Shown: piece by piece, positions 27,067 through 35,220 of the stretch
How the letters are laid out: each line of letters opens with the position of its first letter
How positions within the stretch are numbered: position 1 is the stretch's first letter
Assembly (NCBI GenBank): GCA_018242625.1
Contig: JAFEBO010000006.1
Span: 281,132 to 345,131 of the forward strand
Direction: 5' to 3'
DNA length: 64,000 bases
Source of the DNA: Planctomycetota bacterium
GTDB taxonomy: Bacteria > Planctomycetota > Phycisphaerae > Phycisphaerales > UBA1924
Made by a program: the position numbers and the translations under genes
The notes under the pieces: generated by a model
Told to the model about the DNA's origin: nothing
Database searches by the model: none
What the model saw: only the letters and a program-made list of their open reading frames with translations

Positions 27067-27720
27067 TCAGGCCCGACGTCGGCGGCAGATCGGCGCGAGG
27101 CCGAGCAGCGGAACAACTCCGGCGGGCGAGGGGATTACGTCCATGTGGATCGGATCACTGATGGTCTGCCAGGTGGCGCCGTCGTCAAGGCTGATCTCAA
27201 GAAACACATCAAAGAAGGAGTCCACGAGGAATCCGCCGGGTGCGGGCGCGTAGCGGGCCTCGCCGCGACCGGGGAGAACACTGCTGAATCGCACGCGAGC
27301 GGACTGCAGGTTCATGTCGAGCGCCTGCGAACGGATGTTTTCTGCGCGGAAGAGGCGGTTGGTGTCGGGGCCCGCGTTGCCGGGATCGGCGGAAAGCAGT
27401 TCCTGGATCGAAGCATCCATGGAGGCACGCGTCGCCTTCTTCTCGCGATAGGCGACCATGGTTACGTGCTCGTCGTGATCGAGAAAAATCGGCGTGCCGG
27501 CGGACGGGAGTGCTGCACCGGGCGATCGGCTGATCGTCATGACGTCGACGTGCCAGTTGTGCAGCTGACCATCGTTTTCGGTGAGAGAGAAATCGAGGCC
27601 GCCCGCGAAGTTGAAGCGGCGGGTGTCGTCGGTCTGAAAGATCGGAGACGCGAGCCCGTACTGTGAACCGGCGATCGCAAGGAGCAAATACGCCGAACGC
27701 GACGACGTGACATGGGCCAT
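27067..27720 (-). CDS. Exported protein with PEP-CTERM-like C-terminal sorting signal
   Basis: A 217-residue protein. AGGAGAG lies about 9 bases before the ATG at 27720, and the signal peptide covers about 1-24. The body is a soluble domain without motifs I recognise; SLDDGATWQTISDPI near the end resembles exported beta-sandwich proteins. The tail reads VIPSPAGVVPLLGLAP and then CRRRRA: a Pro-containing motif, a short hydrophobic stretch and an Arg cluster. That is the architecture of PEP-CTERM-type signals processed by exosortase systems, although the core motif is not the textbook one. It has no dockerin-like tag, so it uses a different surface route from both neighbours. Confidence 0.75.
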   Translation of the reverse strand: MAHVTSSRSAYLLLAIAGSQYGLASPIFQTDDTRRFNFAGGLDFSLTENDGQLHNWHVDVMTISRSPGAALPSAGTPIFLDHDEHVTMVAYREKKATRASMDASIQELLSADPGNAGPDTNRLFRAENIRSQALDMNLQSARVRFSSVLPGRGEARYAPAPGGFLVDSFFDVFLEISLDDGATWQTISDPIHMDVIPSPAGVVPLLGLAPICRRRRA

Positions 27721-27815
27721 GAGAGTTCTCTCCTCGGGCAACGACGGGGCGGAAACCGTCAGCGAGCAGTCTACCTGAAAGACGCCCGGCGACCAAGGAC
27801 AAATTCAGAGGCTTT

Positions 27816-30206
27816 CTAGGAGCACAGCAGTCGGTCGTAGGCCACGACAAAGACGGCAAAGTCCGCATCGTCGACGACACCGTCGCCGTTCAGATCGGAA
27901 GGACATCCGGGCGGCATCGCGGGATCTGCGCAATCGAGCAGGTTGTATGCGACGACGAAGAACACAAAGTCGCTGTCATCAACCTGTCCGTCGTGGTTCA
28001 GATCGCCGATGCAAACTCCGGGTGCCAATTGAAAGTAGACGTGGGCCTCGTCGTGCGTGGTGACGGTACCAGGCGGGGTTTGCACGCCGGCGGTGAACCA
28101 GTCAAGGAACGGCAGCAGGGGCGAGGTGGTGACGACCGGGACCGGGGTGGTGGTGGTTGGCACGAAGCCGGGCGCAAGCGAAACGCGGAGGCGGCCGCGA
28201 TTGCGGACGTCGCCGCCAATGCTGTTCTGGAACTGCGAACGGACGCGGCCGTACGTTGAGGGCGTGGTGCCGCCGACTTGGACCTCGAAGGTGGATTCGG
28301 GCTGCTGGATGTAGCCGTTGACGGCGGTATAGGTCGAACCGGCGCCGACGAAGAGGTCGCCCCGCCAATTGCAGGGGACTCCGGTGAAGAAGCCGCCGTT
28401 CCCGGGATTGAAGACCTGATAGAAGGATGTGACTTCGGCTCCTTTGGTGAGCGTGAGCGAGCAAGCGGCGTCGACGAATGAGAGCTGCGCGAGATCGGTT
28501 GGTCCGAATCCGGCTGCGGGCCCATCGATGAAGACGCGAGACGGGATGCCGCTGGCGGGTTCGCTGGTGAGGACGCGCAGGTCGGGCAGGTTGTAGAAGG
28601 TGATGTGACCGGAACCGGAAAGTCGCCATGTGCCGCCCCAGAGTTCCGTGGAGACTCGGTTGGCGGAATCGAAAATCTTGAACTCGCCGCCGCGGCAGTC
28701 GATCGTTCCACGGTTGAGGAGCGGCGAGAGGTAGCTGACGAGCCCCTCGCCCTTCTTGATGATGGTGCCTTCATTGAGATGCAGGGTGCCACCTCCGCAG
28801 CCGATGGAAGGAGTCGTGAGCGCGGGGATGTCGTAGACGATGGTGCCTTCGGGCCGGTTTTCAAGGCCGGAGGTGCCGGTGCAGCCGCCCAGGATGCTGC
28901 TGTCGCTGAGCGTGATCGTGCCGTGGTTGATGAGCTTGCCGTTAGCGAAAAGCTGGATGCTGCGGATGAGCGTGATGGTTCCGAAGTTTTCCAGTGTGCG
29001 ATCGAGCTGCAATCCCGCGGAAGATGTGGTGTAGATCGCGCCCGGCGCGAGCACGGTCTTGCCCGCACCCTGCATCAGGCCCCCGTTGAGCATCTGGCCA
29101 GTGATGGTCACCTGCCCGCTGCCGTCGAGTGTGGCACCGGTGCCAGCAACCGGATCGCCGAGCTGCAGGGTTACGAACGACTGTGCGGAATTGAATGTGG
29201 TAGTGCCCTGGAGTTTGACATTGGCGACGTTGAGTTTTTTCTGGAATGTTGTCGTGCCGCGCAGGGGAGAGAGCGATTGGGGATTTACGTCATCGGCGAA
29301 GGAGATGTTGCTGAAGGCGGAGTTGAACTCGAGAGGGCCGGTGTGAAGAAACTTGCCCAGCGCAAAGGATGTCGTGCCGCCGCTGAAGCGGACGGTGCCG
29401 GAGCCCGAGAGCGTTCCGGTGCCGGTGTGCGCATCGCCCAGGTCGAGCGCGGACCCGGTGGAAACAGTGATCGTGCCGCCGTTTGAAATGGGCCCCAGGA
29501 ACAAGAGCGTGCCGTTCAGTACGCTGCACGATCCGGTATTTGTGAAATCGATGGGGCCGATCTGCGCCTCGATTCCGCCGGTCACCTGGAGCGAGCCCTG
29601 GTTGTTGATCGCGTTGCCGGTCGGAGTGCTGCGCTGCAAAGGGACGGCCGCGCCGGGCGAGCCGGTGAGCCGCAGCGTCGCTCCGGACGCGTTGGTGAGC
29701 ACGCATCCGAAAAAACCAAGCGGTGCACGCACTTCCAGCGTTCCCCGATTTTCGAAAGCGCCAGAGATGTAGCCGTTCTCGATGAATGTGAAAGTGGAGC
29801 CTGAGGGAATGATCACGCGACCGGGGCCGTCGAAAGTGGCAAAGCGGCCCGTAGAAGTGCCGGCGATGGTGAAATCGCCCGTGCACGCCAGGTGTGAGCT
29901 CGCGGCCATGTCGATGCCAGAAACCGAGGAGGGCGCGGTCGTCGTGAGACGCGCAAAGCCGTTGAGCTTCAGGGGCCGGTTGCACGAAAGGGTCTTGATC
30001 GTGACTTGGGCGTTGAACGGAATCTCGACGGTGCCGCCGGGCGGGAGAACCGCATCGTCGCCAGTCCCCGGTGCGAGATTCCCGACCCAGTTTTCATTCT
30101 GTGTAAAAGAAATCCCGTCGCCGAGCCCGGACCAGACAACGGTTCCGGCGTACGAGAGGGAACAGGTGAGACAAAGAACAAGCATGCCCGGACCACGGAC
30201 CCCCAT
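27816..30206 (-). CDS. Adhesin-like beta-helix repeat protein with dockerin-like tag
   Basis: A 796-residue protein. GGAGG lies about 5 bases before the ATG at 30206, and the signal peptide is about 1-20. The long middle part is built of short beta-rich repeats with phrases such as GSGTVRFSGG, ENRGTLEV, NGGTITVSTGSAL and NHGTITLSDSS. These are typical of right-handed beta-helix or autotransporter-passenger-like proteins. A long-form tag follows (MPPGC linker), but the protein ends LLCS rather than the usual LLCP, a single-base change from CCC to TCC. Likely a surface or matrix structural protein; the ligand is unknown. Confidence 0.87.
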   Translation of the reverse strand: MGVRGPGMLVLCLTCSLSYAGTVVWSGLGDGISFTQNENWVGNLAPGTGDDAVLPPGGTVEIPFNAQVTIKTLSCNRPLKLNGFARLTTTAPSSVSGIDMAASSHLACTGDFTIAGTSTGRFATFDGPGRVIIPSGSTFTFIENGYISGAFENRGTLEVRAPLGFFGCVLTNASGATLRLTGSPGAAVPLQRSTPTGNAINNQGSLQVTGGIEAQIGPIDFTNTGSCSVLNGTLLFLGPISNGGTITVSTGSALDLGDAHTGTGTLSGSGTVRFSGGTTSFALGKFLHTGPLEFNSAFSNISFADDVNPQSLSPLRGTTTFQKKLNVANVKLQGTTTFNSAQSFVTLQLGDPVAGTGATLDGSGQVTITGQMLNGGLMQGAGKTVLAPGAIYTTSSAGLQLDRTLENFGTITLIRSIQLFANGKLINHGTITLSDSSILGGCTGTSGLENRPEGTIVYDIPALTTPSIGCGGGTLHLNEGTIIKKGEGLVSYLSPLLNRGTIDCRGGEFKIFDSANRVSTELWGGTWRLSGSGHITFYNLPDLRVLTSEPASGIPSRVFIDGPAAGFGPTDLAQLSFVDAACSLTLTKGAEVTSFYQVFNPGNGGFFTGVPCNWRGDLFVGAGSTYTAVNGYIQQPESTFEVQVGGTTPSTYGRVRSQFQNSIGGDVRNRGRLRVSLAPGFVPTTTTPVPVVTTSPLLPFLDWFTAGVQTPPGTVTTHDEAHVYFQLAPGVCIGDLNHDGQVDDSDFVFFVVAYNLLDCADPAMPPGCPSDLNGDGVVDDADFAVFVVAYDRLLCS

Positions 30207-30260
30207 GGCTACCTCCACGATCAATGTACTGGAAGCGCCAAGGAATTCAAAGAGAGTTGA

Positions 30261-31499
30261 TCACGGGCAAAGGAGCCTGTTGTAAGCGGACGCAAACACC
30301 TGGAAATCCCAGTCGTCGACGGTACCGTCGCGGTTGAGATCGGCGGGGCAACCGCCGGGCATGTCCGGATCGGTGCAGTCGCCGATGTTGTATCCGGTCA
30401 GGAAGATCGTGAAATCGTTGTCGATGACCAGGCCGTCGTAGTTGAGATCTCCCGGGCACAAAGGAGATCGGACGGCAGTCTGTGCCGCATCCCGGATGAG
30501 GTCGTAGAGATTCTGGATATCGCTGGAGCGGGTCAGGTCGGTTGCGAACACGCCGACCATTCCGTCGTCGAAGTCGATCCACGCCGCGAAGCCGCGGGCG
30601 CCGGCGGCTATGGCGCCGATGAGTTTTCCGGACTGGTCGCGCTTGTCGAGCCAGACGCCGACACCGTAATCGGCGCCGTCGGTGGAACTGATCTGGATCG
30701 GGGTGCTGACGATCGGGATTGGGTTGGCGGTCTGGCGCGTGAACATCGCCGCGACAGCGGATTCTGAGAGCACGCGTGAGCCGTTGAGGGCGACGCCTTT
30801 TCGGCGGAGCATCTCCATGAATCGGGCGAAATCGGTGGTGTTGGACTCGCAGCCCCCGGCGATGCGGGGATTGGCGGGAGATGAGAGCACGAAGGTGGTC
30901 GCGGGCATGCCGACCTTGTCTTTGAGCCGCTCCGCGAAGAGCGTGTTCCATGGCTTCTGGCCGGCGAGTTCGGCGACCGCGCCCGCGGCCTGCATGCCCG
31001 TGCCGCCGTAATTGAACTTTGCACCTGGCAGAAAGAGCATCGCTCCGGAAGCGATCTGGAGTGCGGCGTCCTGCAGCGTGATGGTTGAATCTCCGACGGC
31101 GGCAGAGTCGGCGAGACCCGAGGTGTGGCTGAAAGCCTGGCGGATGGTGATGTTGGTCTTGAGGCCGCTGAAGGCCGGGATGTATTGGCTCAGTTTGGTA
31201 TCAAGGGAGAAGGGTTGCGGGGAGGAATCGACGAGCGAGAGAATGACGGCGCCGGAGATTGTTTTGGTGGCACTGTCGGCGTTGGCGACGCGGTCGGGCG
31301 ACCAGAAGCCGAAGGACCGGTGATAGACCACCACGCCGTCTTTCATGAGGAGGAGGTCGAAGCCGGGGACGGGCGAGGCGACGTTCTGGCCTTCGAGCGC
31401 GCCCTGCGCGAGCGCCGTTACGCCGGAAAAGTCGAAGGGCTGCGCGATGAGTGGCCGAGCGATCGCCAGGAGCCCGCAAAGGCAGATCAGGGTGCGCAT
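30261..31499 (-). CDS. Beta-lactamase-family serine hydrolase with dockerin-like tag
   Basis: A 412-residue secreted protein whose ATG at 31499 opens a signal peptide (about 1-19); the Shine-Dalgarno is weak. It shows the S12-type layout: the SATK motif with Ser76 and Lys79, HTSGL at 125-129, and a Tyr motif at 164-166 that reads YGG rather than the common Y-x-N. Near the end, GARGF and DDGMVGVFATD fit the family's third region. Activity could be esterase, peptidase or a non-catalytic relative; the YGG change makes the reaction uncertain. The tag's first loop has Ile at calcium position 9 (LVIDNDF). It ends LLCP. Confidence 0.88.
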   Translation of the reverse strand: MRTLICLCGLLAIARPLIAQPFDFSGVTALAQGALEGQNVASPVPGFDLLLMKDGVVVYHRSFGFWSPDRVANADSATKTISGAVILSLVDSSPQPFSLDTKLSQYIPAFSGLKTNITIRQAFSHTSGLADSAAVGDSTITLQDAALQIASGAMLFLPGAKFNYGGTGMQAAGAVAELAGQKPWNTLFAERLKDKVGMPATTFVLSSPANPRIAGGCESNTTDFARFMEMLRRKGVALNGSRVLSESAVAAMFTRQTANPIPIVSTPIQISSTDGADYGVGVWLDKRDQSGKLIGAIAAGARGFAAWIDFDDGMVGVFATDLTRSSDIQNLYDLIRDAAQTAVRSPLCPGDLNYDGLVIDNDFTIFLTGYNIGDCTDPDMPGGCPADLNRDGTVDDWDFQVFASAYNRLLCP

Positions 31500-31647
31500 G
31501 AGTGTCGTTCCCGGAGCGGCGGCTTGCCGCGTCGCAGGGCAAACGCAAAGACGCCGTACCCATTGCAACGCGTGGAGAAATTTGAGCGCGCACCGCGCGC
31601 GGTGACGGCTCCTTTATTCTCCGGACCGCTCGCTCCACGCCCCTTTG

Positions 31648-33222
31648 TTACGGGCACAGGAGATCGTTGTACGCAACAACAAAGATCGAGAAATCCGCAT
31701 CGTCCACGAAGCCGTCGGCGTTGAAGTCTGCCGGGCAGCCGGGGGGCATGAGCGGATCGTCGCAGAGGAGCAAGTCGTACGCCACGACAAAGAACGAGAA
31801 GTCGGCGTCGTCTACAAAGCCGTCGTGATTGAGGTCGCACGGGCAGGTGTTCTGCGTGCACAACTGGCGCGAATCGAGTGTGTAGGCGAACCAGATTCCA
31901 TCAAAGTCCTTGGACGCCTCCACGGTCGCGGGTGTGATTGCGAACGGCGAGGCCGCGATCTGGGTTGCGATGGGCCCGGGGATCCAGAGATTGGCCGAGC
32001 AGAAATCATTTCCGCTCGAATCGGTTCGGATAAACATCTGGTCCGGAGTGCCGATGGCGGTTTCTGGCGCGGTGTAGTGCGCGCCAACGACGATGTAATT
32101 CGCCTCGCTGCGCGGGAGCGGGCTTAACGGCTCGATGGCGTCGGCGGCGCCGGACTGCCCGTCGTCGTATTCGGCGCGCCAGAGCGCCTGCATTGTGGAG
32201 GGGTCGATCAGCCACATCTGTGCGGCACCCTGGCCGTCGCCGTAGCGGCGGGTGCCGGAAGCGAGGAGATTGCCGCTCGATGTTTGCTCAAGAGAGGCTG
32301 GTGCCGGGTCTACGTTGTCAACCAGGTTGGAAGCCAGCAGGGCCCCGGTTGCCGGGTCGATCAGCAGCTGGAGGCACGCGTCGTAGCCTTCGCGGAGGCC
32401 CTGCGGAGTCGTTCTGCCTAGTACAGCAACGTTGCCCTGTTGTGTCAGTGCGATGCTGCGTCCTTCTTCAAAGACGTCGAACTCGGTGCCGGCCAGGTCG
32501 TAGGCCATGCTCCACACGACATTGCCGGCACGATCGATGCGAGCCACGAGCAGGTCGGTTTTGTATTGCTCGGTCTGGGGGACGAAGTGATAGACGCCGC
32601 CGGTAACGAAGTAGTCCTCGCCCGCGGGGACGACCACGTCGGAGAAATAGACCTGGAAGACGTTCTCGTCGCCGAAGTAATACTTGCTCAGTTCAACAGC
32701 GCCGCCGGCCGCGCCGACACGGAGCAACTGGCCGCCGAAGGCTTCCGGGCTTGAATAGCGGTTGGCGAAGATGATGGAATCGCCGTTTTCTCCGCTTTCA
32801 ACTTTCATGCCGCCCGGGGGATAGGAGTAGTCGCCCGGGTAGCGCTTTGCCCAGAGGACGTTACCGTTCGCGTCGGTCCTGGCGATGGTCACAGCGTTGT
32901 TTCCTGTGCCGGCATAGAAAAGGAAGGCGGCATCTCCGCCCGCGAGCGCGCGGACTCCAACGCCGGTGTCGTAGCCTTCGTTGGAGTCAAACGCCGTGCA
33001 CCAGATGGGAGACCCGTCGGGGCCGGTTCGGGTCAAAGTCGCGACCGACTGGATGCCATCCTGAAAGTTCACCATGTCGCCGCCGAGCAGCACATCTCCG
33101 TTTGCCAGTGGCGCGGCGTCTTCGACCCGGTTGCTGTCGCTGGGAGCTCCGTTGATCCGGTTCACGATTTGTGCGCTGCTGGTTGAAGCCGCAAGAAAGA
33201 GCAGCAGGGTCGACCTGTACAT
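31648..33222 (-). CDS. Blade-repeat secreted protein with dockerin-like tag
   Basis: A 524-residue protein with an excellent Shine-Dalgarno, AAGGAG, 7 bases before the ATG at 33222. The signal peptide is about 1-17. Repeated phrases with W and GG (SPIWCTAFDS, VLWAKRYPGD, VVWSMAYDLA, DYFVTGG) resemble the repeats of secreted beta-propeller-like proteins. The tag is long-form (CPCDLN start, MPPGC linker, ends LLCP). It is the intact paralogue of the interrupted gene at 17387-18985 and was used to define that break. It starts the leftward transcribed wing and faces away from lpdA. Function unknown. Confidence 0.88.
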   Translation of the reverse strand: MYRSTLLLFLAASTSSAQIVNRINGAPSDSNRVEDAAPLANGDVLLGGDMVNFQDGIQSVATLTRTGPDGSPIWCTAFDSNEGYDTGVGVRALAGGDAAFLFYAGTGNNAVTIARTDANGNVLWAKRYPGDYSYPPGGMKVESGENGDSIIFANRYSSPEAFGGQLLRVGAAGGAVELSKYYFGDENVFQVYFSDVVVPAGEDYFVTGGVYHFVPQTEQYKTDLLVARIDRAGNVVWSMAYDLAGTEFDVFEEGRSIALTQQGNVAVLGRTTPQGLREGYDACLQLLIDPATGALLASNLVDNVDPAPASLEQTSSGNLLASGTRRYGDGQGAAQMWLIDPSTMQALWRAEYDDGQSGAADAIEPLSPLPRSEANYIVVGAHYTAPETAIGTPDQMFIRTDSSGNDFCSANLWIPGPIATQIAASPFAITPATVEASKDFDGIWFAYTLDSRQLCTQNTCPCDLNHDGFVDDADFSFFVVAYDLLLCDDPLMPPGCPADFNADGFVDDADFSIFVVAYNDLLCP

Positions 33223-33404
33223 TTGCGAATCTCCTTTTCCTCTCAGGGTTATCCACGCTACCGCAAAGTGGCGGGCCACTCAATAGATTCGAGCGGAACT
33301 CCAAACAAAAACCTTCCGGGCGCAGAGAACCGCCGGTCATTTTCCTATAGTCCGCCCCTTCGCCGCCTGGCTCGGCAGAGCCTCCGGCGAGGCGTATAGA
33401 AAGG
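33223..33404. promoter_or_regulatory. Divergent promoter region at the strand-switch point
   Basis: 182 bases separate the divergently transcribed blade-repeat gene and lpdA. TATAGT at 33346-33351 is a good -10-like hexamer for lpdA, though no matching -35 is clear. A sequence close to a DnaA box, TTATCCACG, occurs at 33249-33257 as a single copy. Confidence 0.4.
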
Positions 33405-34982
33405 ATGCATCCAGTGGCCGAGCGGCACTTTGACGTTGTGGTGATTGGCGGCGGACCCGGCGGCTATGTCGGGGCGATCCGGGCGGCGCAGCTCGGGTAC
33501 AAGACGGCGGTGATCGAGCGCGACAAGCTCGGCGGCGTCTGCCTCAACTGGGGCTGCATCCCCAGCAAGGCTCTGCTCGCCAACGCAGAGCTCATGGAGA
33601 AGCTCCAGGAGCGCGAGGCGTGGGGGCTGCAGATCCAGGGCGATGTGAAGTTCGACTGGAGCAAGACCATCGGGCGCTCGCGCGATGTGGCGAGCAAGCT
33701 CAACAAGGGTGTTGAGTTCCTGATGAAGAAGAACAAGATCGAGTTCATCAAGGGCAACGCGAAGATCGTGGCCGCGGCCAAGCCCGGCGCCCGCGGCCCG
33801 GCGAACGCGGTGAAGATCCAGGTGCAGGAGTGCACGGTGCAGGATCAGCTCACCAGCGCGCCCGCCACGCCCGGTGCGGTGAAGGAGACGATCACGGCGA
33901 CGCACGTCGTGGTCGCGACCGGTTCGGTGGCGCGCGATCTGCCCTTCGCGAAGTTCGACGGCGACAAGATCTGGGGCGCCCGCGAGGCGATGTTCAACAA
34001 GGCCCAGCCGAAGAGTTTGATTGTGGTGGGTGCCGGCGCGATCGGCATGGAGTTTGGGTACTTCTATCACACGTTCGGGACCAAGGTGACGGTCATCGAG
34101 ATGATGCCGCGGATCTTGCCCGTTGAGGACGACGATGTGTGCGTCGCGATGGAAAAGGTCTTCAAGAAGCACGGCATGGAGATCAAGACCTCCACCGGCG
34201 TGACGAACATCGAGAAGACTGCGACGGGTGTGAAGGTCACTGTGGCCCCCATGGTCAACGGCAAGGCGGACGAGAGCAAGAAGGAAACGCTCGAGGCCGA
34301 GAAGGTGCTGCTGGCGATCGGCGTGAAGGGCCGGTTTGATGGTCTCTTCGATGCGTCGCTGGGGCTCGAGACGTTCAAGGACCACATCAAGACGGATTAC
34401 GACGCGAGCAAGCCCGAGCCTCGCGCGATCGATTACAAGACGAACCTGTCGGGCGTGTACGCGATCGGCGATGTGATCGGCCCGCCGTGGCTCGCGCACG
34501 TCGCGGGCGAAGAGGCGATCATCTGCGTCGAGCGCCTCGCCTGGCGCGACGGCAAGACCGAGCACGGGAAAAAGCTGCACGAGCCGATCCCGATCGACTA
34601 CACCGTCATCCCCGGCTGCACGTACTGCCACCCGCAGGTGGCGAGCGTCGGCTTCACCGAGCGTGCACTGAAGGAGCGAGGCCTGGTCAAGGGCAAGGAC
34701 TACGAGACCGGCACGTTCCCGTTCAGCGCGCTGGGCAAGGCGATCGCGACGCGCCACACCGACGGCTTCTGCAAGATCATCCGCGGTTTGCCGCGGGGTG
34801 AGATCCTGGGTGCCCACATCATGGGCGACCAGGCGACGGAGCTGATCGCGGAGCTGTCTTTGGCGCGGCGTCTGGAAGCGACGAGCGAGGAACTCATCTG
34901 CACGATCCATGCCCATCCGACGATGCACGAGAGCGTGCACGAGGCGGCGCTGGCGAGCGAAGGACGCGTGATTAATAGTTGA
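33405..34982 (+). CDS. lpdA: Dihydrolipoyl dehydrogenase (E3)
   Basis: A 525-residue flavoprotein that reoxidises dihydrolipoamide of 2-oxo-acid dehydrogenase complexes (and the glycine cleavage system) with NAD+. FAD site VVIGGGPGGYVGA near the N-terminus; redox disulfide Cys46 and Cys51 in GGVCLNWGCIPSK; NAD site VVGAGAIGMEFG; YAIGDV; C-terminal His504-Pro505 and Glu509 in the interface motif. It is longer than the usual 460-480 residues because of insertions around residues 120-160 and in the NAD domain. Start: the ATG at 33405 lies inside the AAGGA, so the in-frame GTG at 33414, 8 bases after it, is an equally good or better start. No E1 or E2 genes are near. The terminator at 35020-35048 follows. 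Confidence 0.96.
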   Translation: MHPVAERHFDVVVIGGGPGGYVGAIRAAQLGYKTAVIERDKLGGVCLNWGCIPSKALLANAELMEKLQEREAWGLQIQGDVKFDWSKTIGRSRDVASKLNKGVEFLMKKNKIEFIKGNAKIVAAAKPGARGPANAVKIQVQECTVQDQLTSAPATPGAVKETITATHVVVATGSVARDLPFAKFDGDKIWGAREAMFNKAQPKSLIVVGAGAIGMEFGYFYHTFGTKVTVIEMMPRILPVEDDDVCVAMEKVFKKHGMEIKTSTGVTNIEKTATGVKVTVAPMVNGKADESKKETLEAEKVLLAIGVKGRFDGLFDASLGLETFKDHIKTDYDASKPEPRAIDYKTNLSGVYAIGDVIGPPWLAHVAGEEAIICVERLAWRDGKTEHGKKLHEPIPIDYTVIPGCTYCHPQVASVGFTERALKERGLVKGKDYETGTFPFSALGKAIATRHTDGFCKIIRGLPRGEILGAHIMGDQATELIAELSLARRLEATSEELICTIHAHPTMHESVHEAALASEGRVINS

Positions 34983-35019
34983 TGCTGGGGCGACCCGGTT
35001 TTCCGCCATCGAGAATCGA

Positions 35020-35048
35020 GACACCCCCGGGGTGTCTGGACTTTTTTG
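35020..35048 (+). terminator. Rho-independent terminator of lpdA
   Basis: AGACACCCC (35020-35028) and GGGGTGTCT (35030-35038) form a 9-bp stem with a nominal 1-base loop, so the inner pairs must open. It is followed by GGAC and six T (35043-35048), about 40 bases after the lpdA stop. The T-run is on the plus strand only. Confidence 0.8.
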
Positions 35049-35220
35049 ATAGAAACTCCCGTTTCCTGCCGCATAGTCCCGCCGGGCGGCTTTGAACCCA
35101 CGAATTCGGGTCTAATTTCGGCATTTTCGTTCGGCGGGTCTTCCTTTCTCGCAGTTTGACGGAGCCTTGCGAGCCCACGGGGTGGGCTGCGGGCCTTGTC
35201 CACTGCAGAAGGAACGACCC

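Noticed and set aside
33249-33257. A DnaA-box-like TTATCCACG at the strand-switch point, suggesting a replication origin
   Set aside because: Only one copy was seen, no dnaA, dnaN or similar gene is near, and the apparent GC skew change has the opposite sign to that expected at an origin.
33345-35024. A minus-strand open frame of about 560 codons covering all of lpdA
   Set aside because: It is Arg/Leu/Asp-rich with no recognisable domain; lpdA on the other strand has all catalytic motifs. Long antisense frames are expected at this GC content.
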